Positions 23,847-37,036 of a stretch of 64,000 nucleotides of DNA are shown piece by piece. The DNA is from Luscinia megarhynchos (taxonomy: Eukaryota; Chordata; Aves; Passeriformes; Turdidae). Within the stretch, counting starts at the first letter, position 1. Every line of letters begins with the position of its first letter. The stretch covers positions 42,884,770-42,948,769 of the forward strand of contig CM067568.1 in NCBI GenBank assembly GCA_034336665.1. Reading direction: 5' to 3'. The notes under the pieces were generated by a model that was not told the DNA's origin, made no database searches, and saw nothing but the letters and a program-made list of their open reading frames with translations. The translations under genes were made by a program, and so were the position numbers.

Positions 23847-26800
23847 AACAGGTGCACAATTACACTGTATTTATACATTTTTTTATGTTTATGTATATTC
23901 AAATACTCAAATATACAAATATATAGACATATGGTATGCATATGTGTACTATAAATATGGATTGATCTATGTTGAGTCCATTATGGATCTTTTGCTTTTG
24001 ATTTATGCATCAATTCAGTTCCACCTTAGCTTGTTCAGGAGAGTAAAGAGGTATAAGAGCATGATTTTTTTTTTGGAAGAATTGTAATGTCAGTGTTAGT
24101 AGGAGCATGTTTTCAATAATTTATGTGCTTTGGCAGCCTATGCATTAAAACTTGAGAATTACAGAGATTATCACAGCTTCTGGAAGCAGATAGTGTGCAT
24201 CTATTGGAATACACTTTGTAATGCACAAAGCACATCTCAGGAATCCATTTTTATCAAGATTGTTCTGTGTGGTCACAAAATAAAGTGTAGACAGAGGAGA
24301 ATGTTAGAGAAGGCAATATGAAATTGAAACCCAGTATGAGCAAGAAGGGGAAAATTCAGATATTTCTACATTAGCATTATTGTTGGCTTTCTATTTTTTT
24401 TTTTTCTCTGTGGTCTATATTTCTTTCCTCATATTTGACAGTTTTTCCTTGTCATAGGAGTTGTCTTTTAACTCACTTTTCACCTTCTGCTTCATGAAAA
24501 ACCTGAGTTTTTATACAGGATTTTTGTGGAATGCCCCAAATGAGCACTTCTTTTATATGTGAGCAAATGCATTTGTGTGTAGCAGCCCAAAGGGAGAGTG
24601 TTCATTGCCACTTATTCTCCTCAAGTCATTAATCCAACTGTCTGAAAAAGATCTTTCTGAGATGAGCCACAGAGCCAGTGTACTACTACAGGAAAATTTA
24701 GAGATTTGGTGGATAATAATCTTTCAGTGTTTTACTTTGGAGTAATAGTAAATTAACTGATATAAGTAGTGAAGCTCCTTCTAGTTTATGAAGTTCCACT
24801 AACAGACTACTCTGAACATCAAAGCTGTTTTAGTATTTGGAGCAGGGGTGGAGACAGAGAGATAGATTTGAAAGTCAGAAATCCTGCCAATAAAAATGTC
24901 TGTTAAATAAATATGGGCCAAAATATAAGAGCTCTGTTCAGATTTAGGGTACCAAAATTGTGGTCATTATAAAGATGCAAAAATTTATTCTATTTTTTCT
25001 CTATTTGTGAGATTCCATTAGAGTTGCTGCTTATTTTACACCATCACAAAATCTTTGCATGTGTTGAGAAAAATTCTTTATTTTATAACTTTTTCATTTA
25101 AAATTTGAATTTTCTTTTTCCATTATCTTCTCCTAAGAAACTAATATCTTCTGTGTTACAGTGAATCTTTGAAAGCTGCATGCTTGTCAGTTAAAGAAAA
25201 ATATCACAGTAGACATTCCTCCACCTTTCTATAGAAGATAAATGGCTTAGAGAAACATTTCCTCAAGCCCTAATAATCCAGCAAACAGCTGGATCAGGAG
25301 AAAAAATTTAGCAGTGTTTGAAAGACTGATGTTAATTTGAAGTAGTAGAGAAATTCACTGTCAGATGAATGCTTTCTTTGATTAATTCTAAAAGATGACA
25401 TATACTCATTTGAATTAAGATTTAGACAGCTAATGAAAGACAAGTGAAATAACCACAGCAAATAACAAAGTTATGAGTAAAACTCTAACAGCATTAGTTA
25501 AGTGCAGAGTATGATATGCCTGAAATAACATGAATTTCCTCCACTTAGAATTTACTGCTTGCTGTAAAATGCAACTTTATTTTCTGATGAGCACCATGAC
25601 CTTCAAAAACTTTTTGATCAGGATATTTCTCATAATTATTCAAAAACTGTGCTTCAGGAGGGCATTAAATCCACACTTTCCAGTTTCTTTTCACCAGCTA
25701 CGTGCACTACATTCCTGAAAAAGTGTTAGAATCGTAAATTAAATTGACAAAAGTGAAAGATTTTGTAACTTGTAGCAAATTCAAAGTTTATGCTAAAGGC
25801 TCTCGTTTTCCATATTATATAAGAAGTTATATTAATATTTTTAATAGGCTATCCACATCCTGAAAGAGTGCTTGGATGCATCTCTTTATAAAAGATTAAG
25901 AAAATGTGAATTGCATAGGAATTTGAAAGGACTGGAATGATCTGTGGATCCTGTTACAGTCTTCTTCAAAGGGAATTACTCTAAGAGGTTCACATTTTGG
26001 AATGAATCCTGAAACATATCTTTGTAGCCAAAAACCTTATAAAACCACTGTCAAATTAGAATAATTTATGTAGAAAACCTTCTAGGTCAGTTCTGATTTC
26101 TTCTGTAGATCCACATATAAATTTCTAACCTTCAGTGTCATCTCATGCATTGAAAAGACAAATTCTGACATCAGAATGCTAATGATCCTTGAGCATGCAT
26201 ATTTGTTGATTCTTGTTTATTTGGGAAAAATGATTCATCCTTTACTAACCTGGAGATAAGCACTGGGTAAAAGCTAGGCCTTTTTTTTAATCTCACAATA
26301 TGCAGCTCTGCTGAAAAACAGTACCTAGAATCATTTCAGTAGAACATACCATTTTGAGACTTTTCCTTAATATCTTGACTCCACAGGAGCTAAATAACAA
26401 TAAAATATAATGGAATTATGCTTAAAAACATGATAGGCAAAAAAAGTAAACAATGTATGTAAAGCAAGAACTTAATTATTGGTATAAACGAAAAGTTTAA
26501 TCAGAAAGCCAGCCAACATTTAATTATAACAGAAAATTAAGAAAATAAAGAACATAAAGAAAGGATTCTGCCATTACTAAAAAAGCACCAAATCAAAGTA
26601 AAAAAAAAACAACCCTCAATAACAATGTAGTTATAAGTGTATTACACATTTCCTATCTGCTAACAATTTCATTGAACCTTTCAGTCTCCTTTGGGATCCT
26701 TCCACCTGTTATGGTACCATATAGAGTTCACCAGCATCCAAACTATTTCACAGGGAAGAGTATGATGAAATTGTGGTATCCTTCTTCACTTTAGGATCTG

Positions 26801-28252
26801 CTGGGGTAATATTTGTTTCTTTTTTTAATGGTCTTTCACATATTGTTTCTTCTTCATTGCTGTGCGAGTCCACAGTACATTCAATTTTACTGCATGTAAT
26901 GTACTTGTCATACCCACCCCAACCCCCAGTTTTGTTCAGGTCTGCATTTCTTTAACTTACTGTTGATGAGTTGCTCATACCCATGGGGTCTCTGGTGCCA
27001 GGCTGGGACTCAGCTCTCAACCCTTACCACTATTCCTCTATACTTTGCTTCCTCTTCTCAAGAACTCCAACATACCAGCCCTGTAATCCTCTACACTGCA
27101 TCATTACATTAGGCTGACAAATATCTCATTGTATATAGAACAACTGCTTTTTACAACTACATATAAAACTGGTTATGCCATAGGAAGACAAGCCATATTA
27201 AAACAAATTAAACACAGTTATGCAGTTATGAGAGCAAAATACTTTTATGGCTCAACTAGGTCGAAGCAAAGGCAGATCAAGAAAAAGTCATACAAAGTAA
27301 ACTTGACAAGCCATAGTCCTGATAAACTCAGTGTGAATCCTGTGGTCCATTTCTAGCAATGCAAATACTGTAATACTGAGCTAGGACACACAGTGCACAT
27401 GTTAAAAATGCTTAATAAAGCCACTGTACATGCTCTGTACCCTAGTTTAGAGACTAGAACCTGCATGATTATAAGAAAATCTATTAAAGATTGAAAATCA
27501 TTGTCTTAGCTGTAGGAGCACCTACCAAGTTGCTTAAAGAGTTTAAAAACAAAAAAAGTGGGGCTAAAAAAGCTGGGTTTTTTTGTTTTCTCCTACTACT
27601 GCTCTACAATTTAAGGTTTATGGTTTAGTCTAAACAAAGTCATCTGAAAGAGAATGTATTGTGGGAACCCGTGACAAAAATAAGTGATAGTTTCTGCAGT
27701 GATTCTGCACCCTTAACTTAGATAGCAAAAATGTGTTTCTGAGAAGTCTTTACAAGCTGTCAATACCACTTTAGAAGACACTATCCTTCTCAGTGTAATG
27801 GTTGGCTTCTCTAATGAGATTATATTTCTTATAAGACTTTCCTAAAGTCTTATTCTCATTCTCTGGCTTATTTTTCTTTTCTGAACAGATTCTGAATCTT
27901 TAATCTTGCTAACATTTAAATTAATTGATGAATTAAGTCTCATATTGGGATATTACTCTCTAAGTTAAAGATGTAGGGAATTGTTGTTTAATCTAAAGTG
28001 GATATATATTTGAGCTCACTCATTACTTCTCTAAGAAGCATACATTTATGTGGTTGTATGGTACATGTCGATTACTTGCTCATCTAAAGAGAGAAGGATC
28101 AGAAATTTGGCTTAAAGTTAAATGCATTATTAGACAGATATTAAAGGAATATAATATTCAAATGAGATGTTTTAGTCTGTTCTTTAGGGCAACTTCCATA
28201 CTTTCATTACTTAAATAGAGTCTCTAGTAGGCTTCCCAAAATATCCTGATTT

Positions 28253-28276
28253 CTTATTTTCTTATTTTCTTATTTT
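28253..28276. repeat. Octanucleotide (CTTATTTT)3 repeat
   Basis: Three perfect copies of the 8-base unit CTTATTTT, followed by CTGA. Confidence 0.85.
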
Positions 28277-31200
28277 CTGAAAGGCAGTCGTTCTGTTACC
28301 TCTTTCTTGTTTGGTGAACATCTAATTATATCTTGTCTATCTTACAGAATTATGCATCTACTTGATGCATTTGTCAATTTATAATAGGATGATAGGCTTT
28401 GTTTTAATTTAATTACAGGTTATCAGATGTTTAAATCAACTTGCCTTCACAAAAATAAAGTCTTCCTCTCTTAAAGGAGGAAAACCCAGCCTCAAAAGAA
28501 AACATTATGATTTCATTATTGCTACACATTCTCAGATTTTCTCCTGTTAAATAAAACATCACTGACTAGGTAGTACTGAAATTAGTAAACTTGTATAATA
28601 ACTGTTTTCTTAGAGTTAGTATAACTGAAGGCGTATCTGTACTTCAGCTGTATATATCCATATATCCATATATTGAATTTTGAAAAAAAAAATCTAGAGA
28701 GAAAAAAAGACAATATAAATTGATTGAAAAATCTACTGGTGTTGCTTACATTCCTCAAATGATCAAATGAAACAATTTGAAATTGTTTTCAAAACAGGTT
28801 TTTAATATAGCAAAAACAAACTCCTGAATATGCTTCTTTGCCTCTGATCATTGCTCAGCTGGATGTCCTACGTATGCCTTTTCTTTTTTATTCTTGAATG
28901 TCACTTCCTTTTACATCCCAGATATGATACAAAAATAGTTTATTCAATCTGGCAGAAATCTGGTTTTAGCTAGTAGAAGAATGTATTCCAGTCACACTTC
29001 TGTGCTCTTCTCATCCATCCAAATATGGCTGTAAACAGCATTAGATAACTTTGTCAATTTATCTGACAAAGATTTTTTGCTGTTTATTTTCTAAAGCTTT
29101 GCTTAGTCTTAAGTACTCCTCAATCATTTTTCTGAATATAAATGTTAGTTATTTTATCTGTTTTGTTTTTCCTAAAGAAAAATTTCTTTATTAGCAAACT
29201 TTTCCTCTTGATACTTCCATAATTTCCCTTATGCTTAGTGTTTACACTGTTTATAGGTAGACCTAGTATTCAAGTACAGAGAAGTATTAGAAATCCTTAT
29301 GTGTATAGCTTCTTATTGCTGTTTATTCCTTTTACCCTTTGTTTTGTCACTACTTTTAATTGATTCTAATTCTGTAGAATCTTTAAGAGAACAATCACAG
29401 AATTCTTTCCTGAAATGTATTGCAACTTGCTGAAAAGCACAAGCTCCCAGACAGCTTTGTCCCTCCACAATAAAATCCTTGAATGAACAGGTGAACAAAT
29501 CGACATGCTATGAATTTATCATGCCCCATATTCTTCTTCACATCTCTCCCCTCTTTTTTCACTTCCACTTTGTCCCTACATTTAGTTCAGGGCCACCATC
29601 AGTGTAATATGTCTGTTCTGCCTGAACAGCTCTTCTAGCTCTTTCTTTGGTGTTACTTGGCACCATTTAAATTGGACTCTACTGGTTAATTGGCAGAAGC
29701 TGCCACTGGTGACTGGCACAAGTAGTAATAAAGTGATGTAGTGATAAGCCAGTGCACAGCCATGGCCTGACCAACTGGTTGAATTCTTTCCCTGAGAATG
29801 GATACTTACAGAGCCTTTGTAATCTACCTCACCATCAATTTTCACACATTTTAAAGCAATTTGGATGTTTGAGGTACCTCTTATTTTATTATTTCCTTGA
29901 AAATAACCAAAAACATCAAAACCAGGCAACAAAACTAAACAAAAAACAAAACAAACAGGTGTGACTGGCAATAAAATGCCCGGGGACATAAAAAGTTTCT
30001 TTTCTACACAAAGCAGTGGAAAATGGTTAAGTGATGCTGCCAGAAAATCATCTAAGGAACTCCACTATACCACCTGAGCAGGGAATAGCAGAGTATTGCT
30101 ATGATAAAACAGCAAGAAAATCAAACAAATTACATCCAGAGTTGTGTTTACAGCAGTGCCACATATTAGAAAAATCAGGGTGATTGCATAAGCCTCACTT
30201 AGGGACAGAGTCTGAAAATTTGAAAACCAGAAATGACAAGAAGAATTAGGGGAGAATAAGAGGATATAATTCACCCAGAGCATCATTTTGTTCTTCTGTT
30301 AAAACATTGGACAGCATTTGTGAAATCTTCTTTGCATTTAAATAGATGTCTTTGCAAAGAAATTTTATAGCCTATAATTTGGCATATGTTAAGCTAAACA
30401 GATGTGTGTACAAAATGGTAAGATTTAAATGTAGATTTTAATTAACCTGTGTGTTGAGTGGCCTCTCAGCAGAGGTTTGATTCGAGGCTTTACTCTATGC
30501 CTGTTATTCTATATTGTGTAATTAAACATTGAATGCAAGCCCTTTTTCTGCACTTCAGAATATGGTTACTTTTGTGTTTTCTAATTCAGTTAAACTACAA
30601 ACTAATAGCAGCACTTCTGAAGAACTACAAACAATTAACGATGTTAAATTCTTAGAATTTTTAGGAACTAAATTGCAGTTTGTGTTTGCTGAAGCACATT
30701 AGGAGGCTTGGAGCACCTTGATCTGGAATAAAATGGGTTATTTAGTGAAACATTACCAAGTCTATAAATTAAAAAAGACTCAAGACTTCAATATCAGACT
30801 TTAGTATTAAAATAATAAAAAATTTAAAAGTATACATTTTGTCTGATTTTTTAAAAATTATTTTGCGGTGGAATATTTGGTAATCAGACAGATTTTCAAA
30901 CCTTTTTGCAAAATTTAAATTTGAAGAAAACAGTTAATTTAATTATACTTTGGCTTGGTTCTAATTTTAAAAGATGTCAAAACGCCAATATTTTAACAGC
31001 AGTTATGCCACTGGTGATAAAATCAAAAGAATTAAAAACCTAAACAATCTTCAGAAGAGAATATAATTCTGATTTACTTTTAAATCAGAACTCATTCCAC
31101 TGAATGAAAGCCTAAAAATGTGAAGAAAAAGTAAATTCTGTTCTCAAAGGACATATATGAATTTCAGAACTTTGATGCATCTTAAATGAAATGGAATGCT

Positions 31201-34200
31201 GAAACTTTTAATTTACATCAATCCTCCGAAACATCTAAGAAACATTTAAAAAAAAGAAATCAATCCCACAACAACATCTTTTGATTCTGACCTTACTTCA
31301 GTGTCCTACTTTCACAGCTTCATTTATTCCTACAGTTGAGCAAGGTGGAAATAATATTTATTTTGACAAAATCTTTACAATAAAGTTCTAAAACCACAAT
31401 TAGTAACAAGAGTAGGCTCCTATGTCATGCCTCTAATATTCACACTCCTCAGCTTGGTTTCACAGTCCAAAGAATTTTCTTAGTCATTGATTTTCATTTT
31501 TCATATTCTTACTTCATCTTAAGGACTAAATTTTGCCTTAGTCCTTTTTTAAAATGTTTAAAATCCCTGACTTCGTGTTACTGACTGCAACTTTTTCTGA
31601 TAGGATCCTCACCAGAGCCTGCAATTTTATTAGAAACATTTTGCTATTGATTATGCCCTTGTTGGAAGAGGCACCTTCCAAAGCAGAATTATGTTCTTGA
31701 AAGAGCTTCTTTTTATTGTCAGTGAGTATCTGATAGAAGAGAGGTTAAGTGTACCTCCTCTTTCCTACAAACCATGTTTATAACCTCTTTACATTTGTAA
31801 TAGACTTTCAAATTATTATTGTGCATTGCTTGTGGTACAGCCTGACTGTGTCACCTCCTGTCTTTGTAACTTGATCCAACCTCTTCATTTCCTCAAAGGC
31901 TTCTCTACCAAGAAGTTTGCATCTTAAAGTAGTTTTCAAGGATTGAAGGCAGTACCAAGACCTCCACTTCAAAAGAATTCTTGAAATGGTTCTAGCTGTG
32001 CCAATTTTTCCAGGCCCTTTGGCCTCTGTTCATATATTATTATGTCAAATGTAATGTGCATTTTAAATCACCATGTAACACTGAGTATATTCATTTAATC
32101 TAGTGATGCTTCACAAAAAGTATCCATTGAGATCTGAAGATTTATGTTTTATCTCTCTCTGTGGATGTGTAGACTCATGAACCACAGAGATTCCTTAAGT
32201 ACCTTGTAGTAGCCAGGAGGAAATGAGGTAATACTGTAATACTGCCATTGTAATCTTTTTGTTTGCATATATTTCAATTTAGCCTTAAGCACTTTTAGTG
32301 AAAATTTATATTAAATAACTTATTTCTGGATAAAATAGGAGATAAATGTCATCATTTTACGATTCTTTAATAGACCATAAAAATAGTTTTTCCTATTGTT
32401 ATCTGAAAGGGCAAAGACCTTGCTTTAAGATGTTAGAAAGCAAAATTTCTTGCCAGGTTTAGAGAGAGAGATTTTTTCTCCATCTCGCCTGATGCATAAG
32501 GGCACTCATAATGATGATGGAGACCATCAAAATGCCTGCTGGACCATCTGAGAGAGTAGCTTAGTGGGACTTTCCTGGAAGCAAATATTCTTTTCAGATT
32601 TTGAGTCTGGTTACATAAGGTGCAGCAGTGTCTGCTAGCATGGAAAAAAAAAACTTTTTAAATAAGTATCATAATGTGACAGCTGTAAAAGTACAGTACG
32701 AATCTACAGGTCTTTGAGGAAGCCCCTCATCCTTGCAGCACCTCTCTGTATACCTCTCTGCTCATTTTCAATGAGCCATTTCTATTCTACGCCTGCAATG
32801 GCACATTAAGGCAAGGTCTACCTAGACTTTCTTTTCTGACACACAAAATCTCGTGGTGTGTGCTGGTGCCTCACCTCCCTCCTTAAGGCTGTGCTACGAT
32901 CTTTGATCTCCACACCATAACTACTCTGACCTGCCAATATTTGTGTCACTGGGTGGATGGTAGTCCCTAGCTATTCTTGGCCTGCTGGCAGTGGCAGCTC
33001 TGTCTGTGCTGTGATTTACAGCTTCTCTGGTTTTAGCCATTCCACATTTATTATGGAAGAGAGGTCACAACTTCAGTCTGTGCGCTTGCAAATAAGTAAT
33101 AACTCCTATTAGTGAGAGTCCCACCACTGTTCTTACTCAAAGACAGTTTTTTGCTTTTCCCCAGCCAATTCCTCCCATTGTATTATCTCAATAACACTCC
33201 CCATTCCTCATGATGTATTCCTGGACTATAAAAACTTTTGTCTCTTCTAGTGTTTTATTCTCCCTCACAAACCTAAATTCTATGCCTGTGTTCTCAACAG
33301 ACATTATGTCTTGTTTAGCTGTCATCAAAAGCAACCAGTTCATTCTGTCTGTGCAGCTATAGCTCTAGCTGAGACCATTCTCTTGGGTAAAGCATTCCTT
33401 AAGTCATGAAGAGCATTTTTTATTTTGCAAATTCCCTGTTCAATCTTATCCTGCAGAAACATACTGAGTGAGCCTTCCTCTTTTTCTCTTGCCTGTTCAG
33501 TAAAGTGAGCATCTCTCCTTGGCAGTACCTTCAAAACTCTTATTCATGCTTGTTTAATAGACTAAGATTCAAGTGATTGGGCAGTAGGAACAGAAAATAC
33601 CTTGGCTGCAGCACTTTTGAACAATTCTTTTGGGACCCTTAGGTTTTAGTTGTCCTGTTTACTATAGTGACACAATGTTACTACTGAAAAATACTTCCTT
33701 CTTCCTTAATCTCCTGACATAGCCTCTTATCTATGCAGCTTAAAGAATAGATTTCTTACCTTTTGAATTTCTTGCATCAATATTTAGGGAAGCTGTGAAC
33801 TTGATAAAAATTCAATTTCAAGGATCACCACATCTGTTGATTTAAAATAGCTTTCTGTTAACTCTATGTATTTTAATATCCACAAACTGAACTAGATTAC
33901 GGTAAAGTACAAACAAAAACTATTTATGCCTTTAAATATATAACAATATTATGGACCCTTGTAAAGGACAGGCAACAAATGAGCACTACTTTATTGAATT
34001 ATGCTAACATCAGATTTTTCTATTGCTAGTATTTAGCTGAAGATTCTCTCATTCAAGACAGGTCTCTATTTTAGAGAATAATTACTTTTTGAGGGCTTTT
34101 TTCTGGACAATACTGTGTTCGTTCTAAGACACACTTTGCTTGTTTGTTTTGGTTTTGTTAGTGTAAATCTTCTCCTGGGAACTCTTCAAGCCCGTATTCT

Positions 34201-34796
34201 TTTGGGATTCCACAAGCCTTTTCTTCCAAAATAATTTTCTTTCTCCAAAGCTTGCTCACTTGTAAGTACACAGAAATATTTTTGACATTTTGCCTATTAA
34301 ATTACAGTGGTGCTCAGGTTTTTTAGATTCTTTGGAAATGAAAAGCCATCTGTTCTACAATTTCCTGTTTACATGTCTTGAATTCTTTTAGTAGGAAACT
34401 AAATTGTATTCCCCGATTGCTTCTTAAATGTGTACATTCCAATGTAAAACATCTCCACATAAGAAGCTTTAAATCTGAAGCCAACCTGCAATTTGGAAAA
34501 CATACCTAATTCAAGGTTACAGCTGGAAAAAATGCCTGTCATTCATTACCAGTTCTTCACTGAGACCAGACATGATATTAATCAACACTTTGAAATTATA
34601 ATGGCTTGGAATAAAGGTATTCCAAACCAATCTAGCAACTCTCAACAAACACTGTATCTGTGCTTTTCAGTGAGAAAACAGAAATTTTGTTGGAAATATA
34701 AGACTTAAAGTCATGACCAAATAATTTTAATCATTGAGGTTAAGCGCTTAGATTAAAATTGCTGAAATAGAACTTGAAATGTGTGTATATAATTAT

Positions 34797-34870
34797 TGAA
34801 TCATAGAAAATTAATCTGGGAAGTAATCCCTGGAATTGCATTTGGAGTTTAGTTACCTTGTCTAGCTCTT
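34797..34870 (-). mobile_element. Possible old CR1 3' end fragment
   Basis: Plus-strand GAATCATAGAAAATTAATCT, then GGAAGTAATCCCTGGA, resembles the complement of a CR1 3' terminus (the ATTCTATGATTC-type end plus the GGGACCT-like block). Divergence is high, so this is a weak call. Confidence 0.3.
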
Positions 34871-35782
34871 TTTGAAACTTAAATATATCATTATTTATCC
34901 TACTAGCCCTGGACATGGACAATGAAATAACATTTATTGATTGTTTCTACATGATCCCTTTGATTGTAAGAGCTACTAGTTTTTCTAACCTCTGTCATGT
35001 CTTGACTAAGCAAGGTCAGATTTTTTCATTGCTGTTCATGTCTCTACGATCTTTTCTTTCCTGATGAATCTGTCCAAGCAGCTTGTTTGATTTGGGTTTT
35101 TTTTGTCCATTGAAGTGTATTACAACAAAACCACATATAATATTGAGATGCAGCCAGCATTAAGGAAACTAGAGTTATGTTGCTCTTACAGCTGTTGCTC
35201 AAGTTTGGCATTACGTTTTTCACAACACAACAATGGAATATTGATTTCTGTTCAGCTTGTGATAGCATTCTCTCCTGATGTTTTATCCATATATTAGGTG
35301 GTTCTTGAAAGACTTCTGTTGACTCTGTGAGAAACAAAATTTTAACTTATACTGACCTTACCATGTACATTATATTCTCTGTTAATTCTATACTTTGTTT
35401 TCCAGCATGAAAGTCAGACATATAGGTCCTTAGCTGTTTATGTCCCTAGAAGCACTTTTAAAATTATTTACATTTATTTCTATGAAGTATCTTTCAAAAT
35501 TAATAAATTTTCTACTACCTTTCAGAAATTTAATTTCTGAGTCTCTGTAGGACTCAAAAGTTAATATTGCATGGCTTGGCTATTTATTAATGGTAATTTT
35601 ATCTGTTTATTTTAAAAACTCAGTTTGATGCTTAGGTCAAAAAAGTTCTGTGATATTTTAGAAGTTTCTGAGCTCCCATGTTCTTAATCTTCTAAACTAT
35701 ATTTTTCTCAATGTGCCCTGAATATGAACATGGACATATCCCATTTTGCCAGCTCAGTCCTCTTTGTGTTTTGTAAGTTTGC

Positions 35783-36590
35783 AGAATCACAGAACTGTTT
35801 GGGTTGGAGGGGGTCCTAAGGACTATCCAATTCTACCACTCTTTCCACAAGATCAGCTTCCTCAGAGCCCCATCCAGCCTGGCCTTGAACACCTCCAGGG
35901 ATGGGGAATCCACCACTTTTCTTTACAACTTGTTCCAGTGCCTCACCACCCTCACAGTAAAAAATATTTTCCTAAAATATGGTCTAGACCTACTCTCCTT
36001 GAATTTGAACCAATTCCCTTGTCCTATCAATACATGGCCTTGCAAATAGTCTTGCCCCATCTTTCCTGCAATTTCCTTGAGGTACTGGAAGTCCACGGTT
36101 AGGTCACCCTGAAGCCTTCTCTGTTCCAGCCTGAATAATCCCAATTCCCTCAGCCTTTCCTCACAGGACAAGTGCTCCATCCCTCTGATCAAGCTAGTGA
36201 CTCCTTCTCTGGACTTGCTCCAACAGGTCAATATCCTTCCTCTCTTGAGGGTGCAGGTTGAGTCTCACGAGGGCAGAGCAGAGGAGCAGAATCCCCTCCC
36301 TGCCCTGGTGGCCACATTGCTTTGGATGCAGCCCAGGACACAATTGGCTTTCTGGGCTGTGAGCACACATTGCTGGATCAAATCCAGCTTCTCACCCACC
36401 AGCACACTCAAAGCCTTCTTGGCAGGACTGCTCACAATCTCAGCATCCCCCATCTTGTGTTGATACTGAGGGTTGCCCCAATCCAGGTGCAGCACCTTGC
36501 ACTTGGGCTGGTTAAACCACGGTATCCACTCCTTCAGCCTGTCTAGGTGCCTCTGAATGGCATCCTGTCCTTCAGCTGTTGGTGACACTG
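35783..36590 (-). mobile_element. CR1 LINE, 5'-truncated, decayed (chicken-repeat-1 family)
   Basis: About 800 bases matching the complement of the 3' part of avian CR1. The 3' end is at the left (CAGAATCACAGAACTGTTTG, the complement of the usual terminal repeat) and the 5' truncation is near 36590. Minus-strand translations show CR1 ORF2 C-terminal motifs: a KCKVLHL-like block, an ANCVLGC-like block, EERLRELGLF, RRLQGDL, and FFTVRVVRHW near the end. These are spread over different frames with stops between them, so ORF2 is broken by frameshifts and cannot be functional. CR1 copies typically lack target-site duplications and I see none. Regional composition is more GC-rich than the flanks. 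Confidence 0.95.
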
Positions 36591-36918
36591 AGCATGGAAC
36601 TAGTTTTGTGTCTCATGTAGAATGGTTCTATTGTATGTCCCTAATTCATTCAAGAAAATTCTATGTGAGACAAGAACTTCTCAGAAAACAAACTATATTG
36701 CTTCATATCATAAAAATGAGACTGCCTTGTAACTGTTTGTCCTTAATGGTCAAAGTTAGCCAGTATTTATCATCAGGTTTTCCTCAAGTGCTTATAAATC
36801 TGATTTGCTTGATGAACTATTCAAATTAATTGAAGTTAAATTGATTGTTCTACTACCCTCAAATTCTTTGCCAATTTGTAGTTTCAAGATATTTGGATAG
36901 AATCCATGTACGAATGAC

Positions 36919-37036
36919 TGTGAGTTTAGCTGAGTTGGTTAGAGCATGGTGCTAAAACCATCAAGGCTGTGAGTTTAATCCCTGTATGAGCTCTTTACTT
37001 AAGAGTTGGACTTGATGATCCTTGTGAGTACCTTCT
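36919..37036 (+). mobile_element. tRNA(Ile)-derived SINE with CR1-like tail (TguSINE1-like)
   Basis: The 5' part reads like a degenerate tRNA-Ile. It has an A-box-like TTAGCTGAGTTGG at 36926-36938, then GTTAGAGCATGGTGCTAA, and a B-box-like GAGTTTAATCCC at 36971-36982. The anticodon-loop region reads CTAAAAC. The 3' part, AGAGTTGGACTTGATGATCC followed by TTGTGAGTACCTTCTAC (from 37002), matches the CR1 3' end block. A tRNA-Ile head joined to a CR1 tail is the architecture of TguSINE1, described from zebra finch; CR1 machinery mobilises it. The tRNA part is not a functional gene, because the stems and B box are mutated. The family name is from memory. Confidence 0.8.

Larger units (their letters stand above)
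19445..34796. other. Gene-free AT-rich intergenic sequence
   Basis: About 15 kb with no recognisable gene, RNA or clear transposon. The longest open frames are short and without domains: a minus-strand frame of about 135 codons at 29582-29989, and about 113 codons at 21481-21822. Simple repeats at 23821-23846 and 28253-28276 are listed separately. The stretch at 22790-23070 is less AT-rich than its surroundings but resembles nothing I know. Confidence 0.6.

Noticed and set aside
29582..29989. Minus-strand open frame of about 135 codons
   Set aside because: No known domain, non-ATG opening, and no splice or promoter context; best seen as chance in AT-rich DNA.
35746..36829. Several overlapping plus- and minus-strand open frames around 36 kb
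   Set aside because: Explained by the CR1 element; the minus-strand frames are pieces of its broken ORF2 and the plus-strand frames are antisense.
36919..36990. Functional tRNA-Ile gene
   Set aside because: A and B boxes and stems carry mutations, the anticodon loop is altered, and the sequence continues into a CR1-like tail, so it is a SINE head.
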